In this document: piece after piece, positions 1 to 8,940 of the stretch
Numbering within the stretch: the first letter of the stretch is position 1
Layout of the letters: every line of letters starts with the position of its first letter
Source of the DNA: Caryophanales bacterium UBA2289
GTDB lineage: Bacteria > Bacillota_I > Bacilli_A > Izemoplasmatales > Hujiaoplasmataceae
Direction of reading: 5' to 3'
NCBI GenBank assembly: GCA_002345505.1
Contig: DDWJ01000029.1
Location: forward strand, 1 to 49,611
DNA: 49,611 bases
Made by a program: the position numbers and the translations under genes
Notes under the pieces: generated by a model
Seen by the model: only the letters and a program-made list of their open reading frames with translations
Databases searched by the model: none
Told to the model about the DNA's origin: nothing

Positions 1-23
1 CTAATTCTTTACAGGCCCTTTTT

Positions 24-1235
24 TTATAATATCTTTTTTAGTTCTTGTGCAAAGTTTTTCCCGAATTCATAGATTTCATCAACTTGTGAAATTGATGGTT
101 TAAACTTAATCTTCAATCCTGGTAAAGGTTTCATTTTCAACTGTTCTAATCTTTGATTGATGTTATCTACAGCTTCACCGCTCCAACCATAAGATCCAAA
201 ACTTGTCGCTATTTTACCTTTAAGTTCTTCATAATGAACTTTAGCTAAAATTTCCCAAATTGTCGGGAGAGTATCTCTAACAATCGTTGCTGAACCAAAT
301 AAGAATGCATTTGATTGTTTAATTCTTTTTACAACATTATCAATTTTAGCTTCAATAAGGTCATATAACTCAACATTTACTTTGCCTTCAAACTCATCTT
401 TAATTGCGCTTTCGATAATTAAAGCCATTTGTTTTGTGTAATTATATGCACTAGCAAAGGGAATTACTACAAGCGGAATCTCATTAACTACTTCTTTTGA
501 CCATTTTTCATATAATTTAATTGCTTTAGGTATATAATCCTTTTCTAAAACTGCTCCATGTGAAGTAGCTATGATTTCTGGATAGTACTCCTTAACTTTT
601 TTTACACCTCTTCTAACCGATGACATAAAAGGAGACATAATTGCATCAAAATATTCTTTTAAACTTCTGTCGTAATCTTTTATGTTTTTAAGATTACTTG
701 AAACTACACCATCAAAAGCGTAATGCGCTCCAAAGAAGTCACAGGTAAATAGAATATTATCTTCAACAAGATAAGTAAACATAGTATCTGGCCAATGTAA
801 GTTAGGTTGTAAAGAAAACTCTAAAGTTCTATTCCCTAAGGATAATCTTTCTCCATCTTTAACACGGTTAAAATTTATATTTTCCATATTAATGATTTCT
901 TTGATATTAAGTCCGGCAGCGGGTGATCCATAGATTTGAATATTAGGATTTTTCTCTAAAACATATTCAATTAAACCAGAATGATCTGGTTCTGCATGAT
1001 TAACAATTAAATAATCGATATCTTCTACTTTTACGATATCATTAATTCTTTCGAAAAACTCATCTTTAAAAGGCGACTTTGCAGTATCAATTAAAGCTGT
1101 TTTTTCATTACCTTTTACAATGTAAGAGTTATAGGTAGAGCCAAATTCAGTATGCATAACAATATCGAATACTTTTAAATCGTAATCAATTGCCCCTACC
1201 CAATAAACTCCATCTTTTAATTTATAAGATTTCAT
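24..1235 (-). CDS. Flavodiiron protein (FprA/A-type flavoprotein)
   Basis: Cytoplasmic flavodiiron protein of about 403 aa, expected to reduce O2 to water or NO to N2O. The N-terminal metallo-beta-lactamase-like half carries the diiron ligands H80, E82, D84 and H85 in the HAEPDHSG motif, followed by NLHWPD (His), FTCDFFGAH (Asp) and ATSHG (His). The C-terminal third looks like a flavodoxin domain (PFASAYNYTKQMA phosphate loop, SFGSYGWSGEA). There is no rubredoxin or flavin reductase extension, so this is a class A type needing an external electron donor. A GTG lies three codons upstream, but the ATG at 1235 has an AGGTGAGGTG Shine-Dalgarno at proper spacing and was chosen. The gene stands alone with its own promoter. 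Confidence 0.93.
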   Translation of the reverse strand: MKSYKLKDGVYWVGAIDYDLKVFDIVMHTEFGSTYNSYIVKGNEKTALIDTAKSPFKDEFFERINDIVKVEDIDYLIVNHAEPDHSGLIEYVLEKNPNIQIYGSPAAGLNIKEIINMENINFNRVKDGERLSLGNRTLEFSLQPNLHWPDTMFTYLVEDNILFTCDFFGAHYAFDGVVSSNLKNIKDYDRSLKEYFDAIMSPFMSSVRRGVKKVKEYYPEIIATSHGAVLEKDYIPKAIKLYEKWSKEVVNEIPLVVIPFASAYNYTKQMALIIESAIKDEFEGKVNVELYDLIEAKIDNVVKRIKQSNAFLFGSATIVRDTLPTIWEILAKVHYEELKGKIATSFGSYGWSGEAVDNINQRLEQLKMKPLPGLKIKFKPSISQVDEIYEFGKNFAQELKKIL

Positions 1236-1256
1236 AAGTTTCACCTCACCTTAAAT

Positions 1257-1285
1257 ATTATACAAAAAATCGATGAATTAAACAA
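1257..1285 (-). promoter_or_regulatory. Sigma-A-type promoter of the flavodiiron gene
   Basis: Reading the minus strand: -35 TTGTTT (1280-1285), 17-bp spacer, -10 TATAAT (1257-1262), about 20 bp before the start codon. Confidence 0.7.
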
Positions 1286-1321
1286 ATATTTGGCTTAGTT
1301 TTGTTGTTTTTTTATAGTGCA

Positions 1322-1350
1322 TTGACTTGAGGTTAAAAATTTGATAAAGT
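1322..1350 (+). promoter_or_regulatory. Promoter of the DegV gene
   Basis: -35 TTGACT (1322-1327), 17-bp spacer, -10 TAAAGT (1345-1350), followed by an AGGAGG ribosome binding site at 1378-1383. Confidence 0.65.
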
Positions 1351-1389
1351 GTTATGTGTGATAGCGTAATTTAATTAGGAGGAAAAAAA

Positions 1390-2274
1390 ATGAAATACCA
1401 ATTATTTAGTGATTCATGTGTAGATATACCACAATTTTTAGCTCGTGAGTTAGAATTAGAAATTCTACCAATGAAAGTTACTGTCAAAGGCAAAGAATAT
1501 GCGAATTACTTGGATAACCGTGAAATCGATTCAAAAGTATTCTATGATTTTTTGAGAGAACAAAACACAGCTTCTACTGCACAATTAAACCCAAATGATT
1601 TTGTAGAGAGTTTTAGTCCGTTTTTAGAAAAAGGTTATGATATTCTTCATTTGAGTTTTTCAAGCGCTTTATCTGGTAGTTATAATTCATGTTTAATCGC
1701 CAAAAAAGAACTTGAAGAAAAATATCCGGAAAGAAAAATTGAGGTTATTGATACTCTAGCAGCTTCAATGGGTCAAGGTTTATTGGTAACTTTAGCCGCA
1801 AGAGAAAAACAAAAGGGGAAATCTCTTGAAGAATTAAAAGATTATGTTCTGGATTTAAGACTAAGAATCTCACATCTTTTTACAGTTAGTGATTTAGGGC
1901 ATTTAAGAAGAGGCGGAAGATTGTCAGCTAGTTCGATGGTTTTAGGTAATTTACTAAATATAAAACCACTTCTACATGTAAATGAATTAGGGCAATTAAA
2001 GGTTTATGGAAAATCTCGAGGCAGATTTAAATCATTAAACAGTTTAGTTCACAGAATGGAAGAAACCATTGACAAAGAAAATTGTAAACTGATATATATT
2101 TCACATGGAGATTGTTTTGAAGATGCTATTTATGTTCGCGATTTAGTAAAAGACAAACTCGGATTTAAAGACGATCAGTTCTTAATCAATCCGATCGGAC
2201 CAGTTATTGGCGCTCATTCCGGTGTCAATACTCTGGCAATATTTTATATTGGTAACGAAAGAGAAACAAAGTAG
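1390..2274 (+). CDS. DegV family fatty-acid-binding protein
   Basis: 294-aa DegV family protein (EDD fold), expected to bind a fatty acid and present it to a fatty acid kinase. It starts with the typical FSDSCVDIP motif, has the LHLSFSSALSGSYNSC loop near residue 90 and HLRRGGRLSAS near 175, and ends with the GPVIGAHSGVNTLAIFYIG motif. Length matches the family (about 280-300 aa). It is monocistronic, with an AGGAGG site 7 bp upstream and a hairpin terminator that begins inside its stop region. No FakA homologue is in the window, so the kinase partner must be elsewhere if it exists. Confidence 0.92.
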   Translation: MKYQLFSDSCVDIPQFLARELELEILPMKVTVKGKEYANYLDNREIDSKVFYDFLREQNTASTAQLNPNDFVESFSPFLEKGYDILHLSFSSALSGSYNSCLIAKKELEEKYPERKIEVIDTLAASMGQGLLVTLAAREKQKGKSLEELKDYVLDLRLRISHLFTVSDLGHLRRGGRLSASSMVLGNLLNIKPLLHVNELGQLKVYGKSRGRFKSLNSLVHRMEETIDKENCKLIYISHGDCFEDAIYVRDLVKDKLGFKDDQFLINPIGPVIGAHSGVNTLAIFYIGNERETK

Positions 2275-2297
2275 AGATAATTCTCTACTTTTTTTGT
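2269..2297 (+). terminator. Rho-independent terminator after degV-like gene
   Basis: 9-bp stem AAGTAGAGA (2269-2277) / TCTCTACTT (2282-2290), 4-nt loop, then a T run. The stem overlaps the stop codon of the gene. Confidence 0.85.
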
Positions 2298-2316
2298 TTT
2301 TAAGTTATTAATAAAA

Positions 2317-2325
2317 TGATATAAT
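2317..2325 (+). promoter_or_regulatory. Extended -10 promoter of the NfnAB-like operon
   Basis: TGATATAAT (TGn plus TATAAT) 38 bp upstream of the first start codon. No good -35 is seen, as is usual for extended -10 promoters. Confidence 0.6.
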
Positions 2326-2363
2326 ATCTAAAGTAAACGTCAGATTTTAGGAGCTAAAAAATT

Positions 2364-3182
2364 ATGTATAAAATACTTGATAAGGTTGAACTAAATAAAG
2401 ATGTCGACTTGATGGTCATTGAAGCACCTTTGGTTGCGAAAAATACCAAACCGGGAAATTTTGTAATTATTAGAGTTGATAATATGGGTGAAAGAATCCC
2501 ATTGACTATCGTTGAAAGCGATGCAAACTCAATAACGATAATTTCTCAAAAGATTGGCTATTCAACCAAGATGCTTGGTAAAAAGAACATCGGTGATAGT
2601 TTAGAAGACGTTGTTGGTCCTTTAGGGGTTCCAGCGCATATTAAACCAGTTGAAACTTTAGTGGCTGTAGCCGGTGGAGTTGGTGCAGCACCACTTTACC
2701 CACAAGTAAAAGCTTATTTTGATCAAGGAACAAAAATTGACTTGATAATTGGCGCTTCAAACAAAGAGCATTTGATTTTAATCGATAAGTTTAAGGATAT
2801 TGTTGAAAATATCTATATTTGTACAGATGATGGTTCTATGGGAGAAAAAGGCTTCGTTACAAAGGTATTAGAAAGACTTTTAAATGAAAAAAGTTATGAA
2901 CTAGCAATAGCAATTGGTCCTTTAATTATGATGAAAAACGTTGTAAATCTAAATAAAAACTATAAATTAAAGACTGATGTTTCTTTAAATCCAATTATGA
3001 TTGACGGCACAGGAATGTGCGGTAATTGTCGTGTATCAATCGGCGGAAAAACATTCTTTGCTTGTGTTGATGGACCAGATTTTCCTGGTGAAGAAATTGA
3101 CTTTGATGAACTCATGGAAAGACAAAAATATTACAAACATGAAGAACATATTTGTAATCTAATGCTGGGAGAGAAAAAATGA
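2364..3182 (+). CDS. Ferredoxin:NADP+ oxidoreductase small subunit (NfnA/NfnS-like)
   Basis: 272-aa FNR-type subunit with FAD-binding N-terminal half, NAD(P)-binding motif AVAGGVGAAPLYP (101-113) and a C-terminal [2Fe-2S] site with Cys219, Cys222, Cys234 and Cys264. This arrangement is shared by the sulfide dehydrogenase alpha subunit, PyrK and NfnS. The adjacent, 4-bp overlapping gene encodes the matching large subunit, so the pair is best read as an NADH-dependent reduced ferredoxin:NADP+ oxidoreductase (electron-bifurcating) in the cytoplasm. PyrK is less likely because no pyrD lies nearby. Confidence 0.88.
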   Translation: MYKILDKVELNKDVDLMVIEAPLVAKNTKPGNFVIIRVDNMGERIPLTIVESDANSITIISQKIGYSTKMLGKKNIGDSLEDVVGPLGVPAHIKPVETLVAVAGGVGAAPLYPQVKAYFDQGTKIDLIIGASNKEHLILIDKFKDIVENIYICTDDGSMGEKGFVTKVLERLLNEKSYELAIAIGPLIMMKNVVNLNKNYKLKTDVSLNPIMIDGTGMCGNCRVSIGGKTFFACVDGPDFPGEEIDFDELMERQKYYKHEEHICNLMLGEKK

Positions 3183-4549
3183 TTGAAAGAACAAAAATGC
3201 CTGAATTAGAAGCCGAAATAAGAAGCCATAACTTTGAAGAAGTCGCTTTAGGTTTCAACATTAAACAAGTAAAAATTGAAGCTTCTAGATGTCTGGACTG
3301 CAAGAACCCGCGCTGTGTTACAGCGTGTCCAGTTAATATTGATATCCCCAGGTTTATCAAGCTTATCTTAGAAGATAAATATGAAGATGCCTATTGCACT
3401 ATATACCAAGATAACATCCTTCCAGCTGTTTGCGGAAGAGTTTGTCCTCAAGAAAAACAGTGCGAAGGCGCTTGTGTTCTTGGTATTAAATATGAGAGTA
3501 TTTCAATCGGCGCTTTAGAAAGATTTTTAGGCGATTACAGTTTAAAAAATAACTTTTTAAAAAATGAAATTATTGAAGAAAATAATAATAAAGTAGCGAT
3601 CATCGGAAGTGGTCCAGCGGGTCTGGCTTGTGCTGCTAGTATAAGAAGAATGGGTTATCATGTGGATGTTTATGAAGCCTTACATGAGTTTGGTGGGGTT
3701 TTAAAATATGGAATCCCAGAGTTTAGACTCCCGAAAACAATTGTAGATACTGAAATATATCGTCTAGAAAATTTAGGAATTAAATTCTACAAGAATGTAA
3801 TCATTGGCAAAACTCTAACAATCGAACAATTATTTAATGAATATAACTACAAGGCTATCTTTATTGGTAGTGGGGCTGGATTACCTAGTTCTTTAGGAAT
3901 TAAAGGTGAAAACTTAAACGGCGTCTACTATGCCAATGAATTTCTAACTCGTGTAAATCTAATGAAAGCAAACAACTTCCCACACTCAAATACTCCGGTT
4001 AAAATCGGCGAAACAGTAGCTGTAGTTGGTGGTGGAAATGTCGCAATGGACGCCGCAAGAACCGCTAAAAGATTGGGCGCTAAAAAAGTTTACGTTGTAT
4101 ATAGACGTAATATGGAATCCTTACCAGCAAGACTAGAAGAAATTCATCACGCTATTGAAGAAGGAATTGAATTTAGATTATTGCTTAATCCAGTTGAAAT
4201 AATTGGTGAAGCTTATGAGATAAAAAAAGTTAGATGTCAGGTTATGGTATTAGGTGACAAGGATGCTTCCGGTAGACAAAAACCAGTTCCAACAGACAAT
4301 TATGAAGAGTTTGATATTGATAATCTAATAATCGCAATTGGTCAAAGCCCTAATCCGATTATTAAGAAAAGTACTCCAGATTTAAAAGTTGATGATTGGG
4401 GTAGAATTGTTGTTAATGATTATCAAACTTCTATTCCCGGCGTTTTTGCCGGAGGCGATATTGTTACTGGTGCCGCTACTGTTATCCTAGCAATGGGAGC
4501 CGGAAAAGAAGCCGCAATTAGGATGGATAAATATATTAAAACGCTCTAA
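3179..4549 (+). CDS. NfnB/NfnL-like large subunit (glutamate synthase small-subunit family)
   Basis: 456-aa protein of the GltD/NfnL family. The N-terminal cluster domain shows Cys38, Cys41, Cys46, Cys50 and Cys85, Cys89, Cys95, Cys99, for two [4Fe-4S] centres. An FAD dinucleotide-binding motif GSGPAG sits at 143-148, an NADPH motif VVGGGNVAMDAARTAKR near 282, and the C-terminal FAD motif PGVFAGGDIVTGAATV near 420. It overlaps the small subunit by 4 bp (ATGA), so the two are translationally coupled. The alternative, GltD of glutamate synthase, is less likely because no large GltB gene is present. Confidence 0.88.
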   Translation: MIERTKMPELEAEIRSHNFEEVALGFNIKQVKIEASRCLDCKNPRCVTACPVNIDIPRFIKLILEDKYEDAYCTIYQDNILPAVCGRVCPQEKQCEGACVLGIKYESISIGALERFLGDYSLKNNFLKNEIIEENNNKVAIIGSGPAGLACAASIRRMGYHVDVYEALHEFGGVLKYGIPEFRLPKTIVDTEIYRLENLGIKFYKNVIIGKTLTIEQLFNEYNYKAIFIGSGAGLPSSLGIKGENLNGVYYANEFLTRVNLMKANNFPHSNTPVKIGETVAVVGGGNVAMDAARTAKRLGAKKVYVVYRRNMESLPARLEEIHHAIEEGIEFRLLLNPVEIIGEAYEIKKVRCQVMVLGDKDASGRQKPVPTDNYEEFDIDNLIIAIGQSPNPIIKKSTPDLKVDDWGRIVVNDYQTSIPGVFAGGDIVTGAATVILAMGAGKEAAIRMDKYIKTL

Positions 4550-4567
4550 AATCGAGCGTTTTTTATT
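4538..4567 (+). terminator. Terminator of the NfnAB-like operon
   Basis: Stem ACGCTC (4541-4546) / GAGCGT (4554-4559), extended by flanking A/T pairs, 7-nt loop, then TTTTTTA. It overlaps the stop codon. Confidence 0.85.
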
Positions 4568-4570
4568 TTG

Positions 4571-4643
4571 TGACAACATTGTCATAAAAGCTATTGACAA
4601 ACTAATAACACAGTAGTATTATATATTTGTGACACAGTTGTCA
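4571..4643 (+). promoter_or_regulatory. Promoter with two flanking TetR-type operators
   Basis: Strong promoter TTGACA (4594-4599), 17-bp spacer, TATTAT (4617-4622). Two near-identical inverted repeats bracket it: TGACAA-CA-TTGTCA at 4571-4584 upstream and TGACA-CAGT-TGTCA at 4630-4643 downstream of the -10. The TetR-family gene begins 19 bp after the second one, so autorepression of the whole TetR/ABC operon is likely. Confidence 0.8.
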
Positions 4644-4661
4644 TATTGGGGAGGTAAATCT

Positions 4662-5288
4662 ATGCCGACAAAAACATTTTTGAATTTAGACAAAGAAAAA
4701 AAAGAAAGAATTGTCAAATCGGCTTTAATGGAATTTTCCAATAGAGCCTATGAACATGTAAATATCAGTGACATTATCAAAAAAGCAAAAATCCCTCGTG
4801 GTAGTTTTTATCAATATTTCAACGATAAAGAAGATTTGTATTTTTATTTAATAGAAATAATCAGAAATGAAAAGATGAGTTTTCTTCAAGATACATTGAT
4901 AAATATTGAAGGAATCAGATTTGTGGAGTTAGTAAAGAAGCTATATGATGAAGGCGTAAAATTCGCTTTAAAATTTCCTCTTTACGTTAAAATTATGGAC
5001 CATTTATTGAAAAACAAAAATGAAATCTTTGATAAATTAATGAGCGATAACCTCATAATAGCTGAAAAAATCTATACCGATTTAATTGATAAAGATAAAG
5101 AGAGAGGCTACATCAGAAAAGATATTGATTCTTCTACTTTCGCTAAAATTGTGGTTCAATTAACAACTAATATAGCAGTTGAAGAACTAGATATAGCAAA
5201 TGAAGAAGAAAGCTATAAAAAAATGATTGAAAGAAATAATAAAATACTCGAAATTATTGAGTTTGGAGTAAGCCAGGGAGATAAATAA
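4662..5288 (+). CDS. TetR/AcrR family transcriptional regulator
   Basis: 208-aa regulator. The N-terminal HTH covers about residues 10-60 (KERIVKSALMEFSNRAYEHV, then DIIKKAKIPRGSFYQYFNDKEDL), the classic TetR recognition helix pattern; the C-terminal ligand domain is variable. The start at 4662 is preceded by GGGGAGG; an in-frame ATG at 4629 would fall within the second operator and lacks a ribosome binding site. Its stop overlaps the ABC ATPase start by 1 bp, so it probably controls that transporter in response to a substrate of the pump. Confidence 0.9.
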   Translation: MPTKTFLNLDKEKKERIVKSALMEFSNRAYEHVNISDIIKKAKIPRGSFYQYFNDKEDLYFYLIEIIRNEKMSFLQDTLINIEGIRFVELVKKLYDEGVKFALKFPLYVKIMDHLLKNKNEIFDKLMSDNLIIAEKIYTDLIDKDKERGYIRKDIDSSTFAKIVVQLTTNIAVEELDIANEEESYKKMIERNNKILEIIEFGVSQGDK

Positions 5289-6151
5289 TGTTTAAAGTAA
5301 ATAACTTAAAATTCAAGTATAAAAACAATAAAGAAGATGTAATCAAAGGAATCAGTTTTGAAATTAAAGAAGGTGAAATCTTCGGTTTTTTAGGACCTAG
5401 TGGCGCTGGAAAAAGTACAACCCAAAAAATCATAATCAAAATCCTAGAAGATTATCAAGGCGAAATTAAATATAAAGATAAAGATCTAAAAGAATATAAC
5501 AACGATTTTTATGAAGAAATCGGTGTGAGTTTTGAAATGCCGATTCACTTTTCGAAGATGACGGCTATGGAAAATATAAACTTTTTCTTGAAACTTTATA
5601 AAAACAATGAAGATGTTGAAAGTTTGATGAAAAGAGTTGGCTTATGGGAAGACAGAGATAAGTTGGTAGGCGAGTTTTCTAAAGGAATGAAGATTAGACT
5701 AAATCTTGTTAGAGCCTTGTTAAATAAACCAAAAATGCTTTTCTTAGATGAACCAACAAACGGACTAGACCCAACCAACGCAATGATTCTAAAAGACATG
5801 ATAAGAGAATTCAAAAATCAAGGCGGAACCGTCTTTATCACTTCCCATATCATGGCAGATATTGATCAACTTTGCGACCGAGTAGCATTCATTGTTAATG
5901 GTGAAATTAAAGAAATTGATTCACCAAGAAATTTAAAGATTAGATACGGTAAAAGAGTAGTTTTAGTTGAATATAAAGAGGATGGTAAAACCTTAAGTAA
6001 AGAATTCCCGTTAGAACAAATTGGTAAGAATCAAGAATTTATCCATATCGTTCAAGAAAAAGAAATTGAAACAATCCACAGTGGAGAAACTACCTTAGAA
6101 GATATTTTTATTAAGGTTACAGGGGTGAAATTAGACAATGAAAACCTCTAG
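5288..6151 (+). CDS. ABC transporter ATP-binding protein (ABC-2 exporter)
   Basis: 287-aa ATPase: Walker A GPSGAGKS near residue 37, Q-loop region, signature FSKGMKIRLNLVRAL near 130, Walker B MLFLDEPTNGLDP near 150, and the H-loop in FITSHIMADI. The C-terminal tail of about 70 aa is typical of drug or lipid exporters of the ABC-2 class. It lies between the TetR regulator and two permeases, overlapping the first by 14 bp. Substrate cannot be told from sequence; drug or peptide efflux is inferred from the TetR context. Confidence 0.9.
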   Translation: MFKVNNLKFKYKNNKEDVIKGISFEIKEGEIFGFLGPSGAGKSTTQKIIIKILEDYQGEIKYKDKDLKEYNNDFYEEIGVSFEMPIHFSKMTAMENINFFLKLYKNNEDVESLMKRVGLWEDRDKLVGEFSKGMKIRLNLVRALLNKPKMLFLDEPTNGLDPTNAMILKDMIREFKNQGGTVFITSHIMADIDQLCDRVAFIVNGEIKEIDSPRNLKIRYGKRVVLVEYKEDGKTLSKEFPLEQIGKNQEFIHIVQEKEIETIHSGETTLEDIFIKVTGVKLDNENL

Positions 6152-6875
6152 AATATGGCTTTTAATCAAAGGCGAACTATATCGTTTACATAAATATAAT
6201 GTCTTGTTTATAAGCATTTTAATCGCTATTATCTGGGGTGTTGTTTTATATTTTGTTGATTCTGTTTTATTTAATGCACTTCTACCATTTTTAATTCTAA
6301 TAGATGCAACAATGATGAGTGTAATGTATATCGGTAGTGTAATGTTTTTCGAAAAAAAGGAATCAACTCTATCCTCAGTCTTAGTAACCCCAGTTACTAA
6401 TCAAGAGATTATTTTGTCTAAAATTATTGCTAATACAATTCATAATCTAATTTCAACAAGTTTGATAATAATTGCTTTTATATTTATCAAGCAAGTAAAG
6501 ATAAACTACCCTTTAATGCTTATAGCAATAATTCTTATAACGGCTGTATTTACTGGGTTAGGACTACTTCTGTCTTACTATCAAAAGGACTTTACAAGCA
6601 TGTTGACAAACCTTATGATTCTTGGATTTGCTTTATTATTACCTAGTGCTCTATATGGTTTCAATGTATTAAAAGGAAACGCATGGGAGTATATTTTACT
6701 TCTAAATCCAGTTGAGGCTGCTAGCAAGGTTATAGCGGGAGGATTTAAAGGCATTAGTTTAGATTGGCATTATTATTTCAGTTTGTTTTATTTATTAATT
6801 GGCGGATTACTAACGTACAAATACTTAATTTTACCAAAATTTAAAGACTATGCTGTATCAATCAGCGGAGTGTGA
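6138..6875 (+). CDS. ABC-2 type permease, first subunit
   Basis: 245-aa membrane protein with about six hydrophobic segments (for example ISILIAIIWGVVLYFV near 25-40 and LIIIAFIFI near 110). The N-terminal short cytoplasmic stretch LIKGELYRLHKYNVLF and the ESTLSSVLVTPVTNQEII loop match ABC-2 permeases of the fluoroquinolone-exporter type. Its start overlaps the ATPase by 14 bp, indicating coupled translation. Confidence 0.8.
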   Translation: MKTSRIWLLIKGELYRLHKYNVLFISILIAIIWGVVLYFVDSVLFNALLPFLILIDATMMSVMYIGSVMFFEKKESTLSSVLVTPVTNQEIILSKIIANTIHNLISTSLIIIAFIFIKQVKINYPLMLIAIILITAVFTGLGLLLSYYQKDFTSMLTNLMILGFALLLPSALYGFNVLKGNAWEYILLLNPVEAASKVIAGGFKGISLDWHYYFSLFYLLIGGLLTYKYLILPKFKDYAVSISGV

Positions 6876-6880
6876 TAAAG

Positions 6881-7603
6881 ATGTTAAAAACTATATTAAA
6901 AGCGGAACTTAAAAATATCTTTAGAGATCGAATGTACATCTTTTTTATGGTATATCCAATCATTATCGGTACTGTTGGTTATTTTCTAATTCCTTACTTG
7001 GAAGAAACATCAAGTCCAGGGAGTTTATTGCCAAGTATTCTAGTAATGTTATTTATTTTAATGACTGGCTATATCTTTGGAGCACTTACTGCGTTTACAC
7101 TTTTAGATGATAAAGACGATTTAGTTTTAATGAGTCTTAAAGTAACGCCTATTTCCGTAAAACTCTATGTTGCGGTTAAGTTATTCATATCTTTTGTTTT
7201 TGGATTCATCGCCACAATCATTTTGATTTATGCAACCAACTTTTTACCTGATTCATCATTTTGGATTGTCTTAATGATTTCAATTGTTGGAGCTTTACAA
7301 GCGCCAGGAGTAGCTTTAATAGTTAACTCATTCTCTGACAATAAAGTCGAAGGCTTCGTTATTATGAAAATGAGCGCACTAATTCTTGCCTTTCCAGTTA
7401 TTGCTTTCTTTGTTCAATCTTGGCAAGAAGTATTTTTAGTATTCGCTCCAGGATTCTGGTCAGCGAGAATGATTCAAATGGAATTGATTACCGCTGTTGA
7501 AGCTAATTTTTCACTAATTGTTTACTTCGTTTTAGGTGTAATCTATAATTTATTGTTTACAACTTTGTTTATGAAAATATATTCAAAAAGAAGCAATTTA
7601 TAA
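6881..7603 (+). CDS. ABC-2 type permease, second subunit
   Basis: 240-aa membrane protein with about six hydrophobic segments and an N-terminal ILKAELKNIFRDRMYIFFMVYP motif typical of ABC-2 permeases. It probably pairs with the preceding permease to form a heterodimeric pore. A GTG at 6872 overlaps the previous stop, but the GGAG at 6867 is properly spaced only for the ATG at 6881, which was chosen. Confidence 0.8.
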   Translation: MLKTILKAELKNIFRDRMYIFFMVYPIIIGTVGYFLIPYLEETSSPGSLLPSILVMLFILMTGYIFGALTAFTLLDDKDDLVLMSLKVTPISVKLYVAVKLFISFVFGFIATIILIYATNFLPDSSFWIVLMISIVGALQAPGVALIVNSFSDNKVEGFVIMKMSALILAFPVIAFFVQSWQEVFLVFAPGFWSARMIQMELITAVEANFSLIVYFVLGVIYNLLFTTLFMKIYSKRSNL

Positions 7604-7615
7604 GGAGGATTTTTA

Positions 7616-7810
7616 ATGAGAGTTCTAAGTATTATTCTAATTATTTATGGTATTATTTGCATCTTAACTGCTGGGTTAAGACCACCATTCATCATGAATT
7701 CCAAGAAGATTCAGATATTTGAAAAGTATCTTGGAAAATTAGGAACAATATTATTCATTCTTGGATTTGGTGTAGCGGCTTTGGTTATCGGAATTCTAAT
7801 CTATGAGTAA
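7616..7810 (+). CDS. Small two-helix membrane protein
   Basis: 64-aa protein with two hydrophobic helices (about residues 3-22 and 43-62) joined by a basic loop. Not recognised. It follows the second permease by 12 bp with an AAGGAGG site and precedes the operon terminator, so it is co-transcribed with the exporter and may be an accessory or immunity-type subunit; that role is inference. Confidence 0.65.
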   Translation: MRVLSIILIIYGIICILTAGLRPPFIMNSKKIQIFEKYLGKLGTILFILGFGVAALVIGILIYE

Positions 7811-7815
7811 AAAAT

Positions 7816-7843
7816 TAAGGGAGTTGAAAAATCAACTCCCTTA
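7816..7843. terminator. Bidirectional terminator
   Basis: 11-bp perfect stem 7816-7826 / 7833-7843 with a 6-nt loop. On the minus strand it is followed by a TTAATTTTTTA tract, so it can end the convergent 7858-8922 gene as well as the ABC operon. Confidence 0.8.
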
Positions 7844-7857
7844 GTCTATTTATAATC

Positions 7858-8922
7858 CTAAAAAGCTTTATTTATAACTTTTTCATAAATTGCAAATACT
7901 TGATTTGTCTCATTCACTTCACCGACACATTCGTTATGAATAAACACTTCTTTATTTGCTTGTCTGATCATAACAAAGTGGCGGTAGTAAACATACTTAT
8001 CCACTCTAAAACTATTCAGTGGATCAAAGCCAATTACTTGATCACAAGGATGGATCTTTGGATTAGATACCATTACTCTATTAATATTATCAACAATTGA
8101 TTGATAATACTCATCTAAAAAGTTTAAATCAAGTGCGGTATTCTCATGGAAATATTCAATTCTTTCAAAATCACTAAATAACAGGGCATAAGTATTTCTA
8201 GTTTCATTTTCTATATCATAATTGAATTCTAGATTAAATCTATCTTTTGCCATTAACAATAAACAGCCTATATCGTAAGAAATCAACCTAATTGGTATAT
8301 AATTACGAATATTTTTTATATTGTTTTTCACTTCATCATAAACCTTTTGATAATCGCTTATACTAATCTGGTTTAAGACTTGTAACTCAATATATTTGGC
8401 AGTTCCTTCAACTGTTTCAATGCCTTCTTCATATAAGAGGTCATTCTCATAATCGCCTCTTCTGCGTTCTCTTAATGCAATGAACCTTAAAAGTGAAGTT
8501 AAGTCTTCATCTTCAATAGCTTTAAGCAAATATTTTGTTTCATCATATTTTGTAGATATATTAAATTTCTCGTAAAGATATCCAAGACCGAAAAATTCAT
8601 TCGGAAATCTTTTTTCTTCACATTTATATTGATAAGCATGAAACATTTCATGAATTATTTTGCTGGTAAGAATATTGTAGTGAACGAAAACTGAGTCTAT
8701 CTTCCAAATAGCTAAGAACTCTCCTTCGTAAAGTATTGCTGTATTTCCGATAAAACGATTATCATACTTGATAACTTTATCCTTCATAACTACAAAGTCA
8801 TCTGTATATAATGCAAAATCAAAAGGTTTAAACCCTGGATAGATTTTATTGAAATCAAGAACTTTAATTCGATTAAGAATCTCTTTATACAGTCCTTTCA
8901 CTTCTTTTTTCTTTACTCTCAT
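7858..8922 (-). CDS. Putative gluzincin-like HExxH zinc metallopeptidase
   Basis: 354-aa protein without signal peptide or membrane segment. Residues 91-95 form HEMFH, the HExxH zinc site, and VEGTAKYIE around 171-179 offers a downstream glutamate as third ligand, the gluzincin pattern. The family is not named with certainty; many such proteins are annotated only as hypothetical with an active-site-like motif. The start has a GGGGG-rich ribosome binding site and the gene is transcribed divergently from the methyltransferase. Activity and substrate are unknown. Confidence 0.7.
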   Translation of the reverse strand: MRVKKKEVKGLYKEILNRIKVLDFNKIYPGFKPFDFALYTDDFVVMKDKVIKYDNRFIGNTAILYEGEFLAIWKIDSVFVHYNILTSKIIHEMFHAYQYKCEEKRFPNEFFGLGYLYEKFNISTKYDETKYLLKAIEDEDLTSLLRFIALRERRRGDYENDLLYEEGIETVEGTAKYIELQVLNQISISDYQKVYDEVKNNIKNIRNYIPIRLISYDIGCLLLMAKDRFNLEFNYDIENETRNTYALLFSDFERIEYFHENTALDLNFLDEYYQSIVDNINRVMVSNPKIHPCDQVIGFDPLNSFRVDKYVYYRHFVMIRQANKEVFIHNECVGEVNETNQVFAIYEKVINKAF

Positions 8923-8940
8923 AAAACTTTTACCCCCTAA

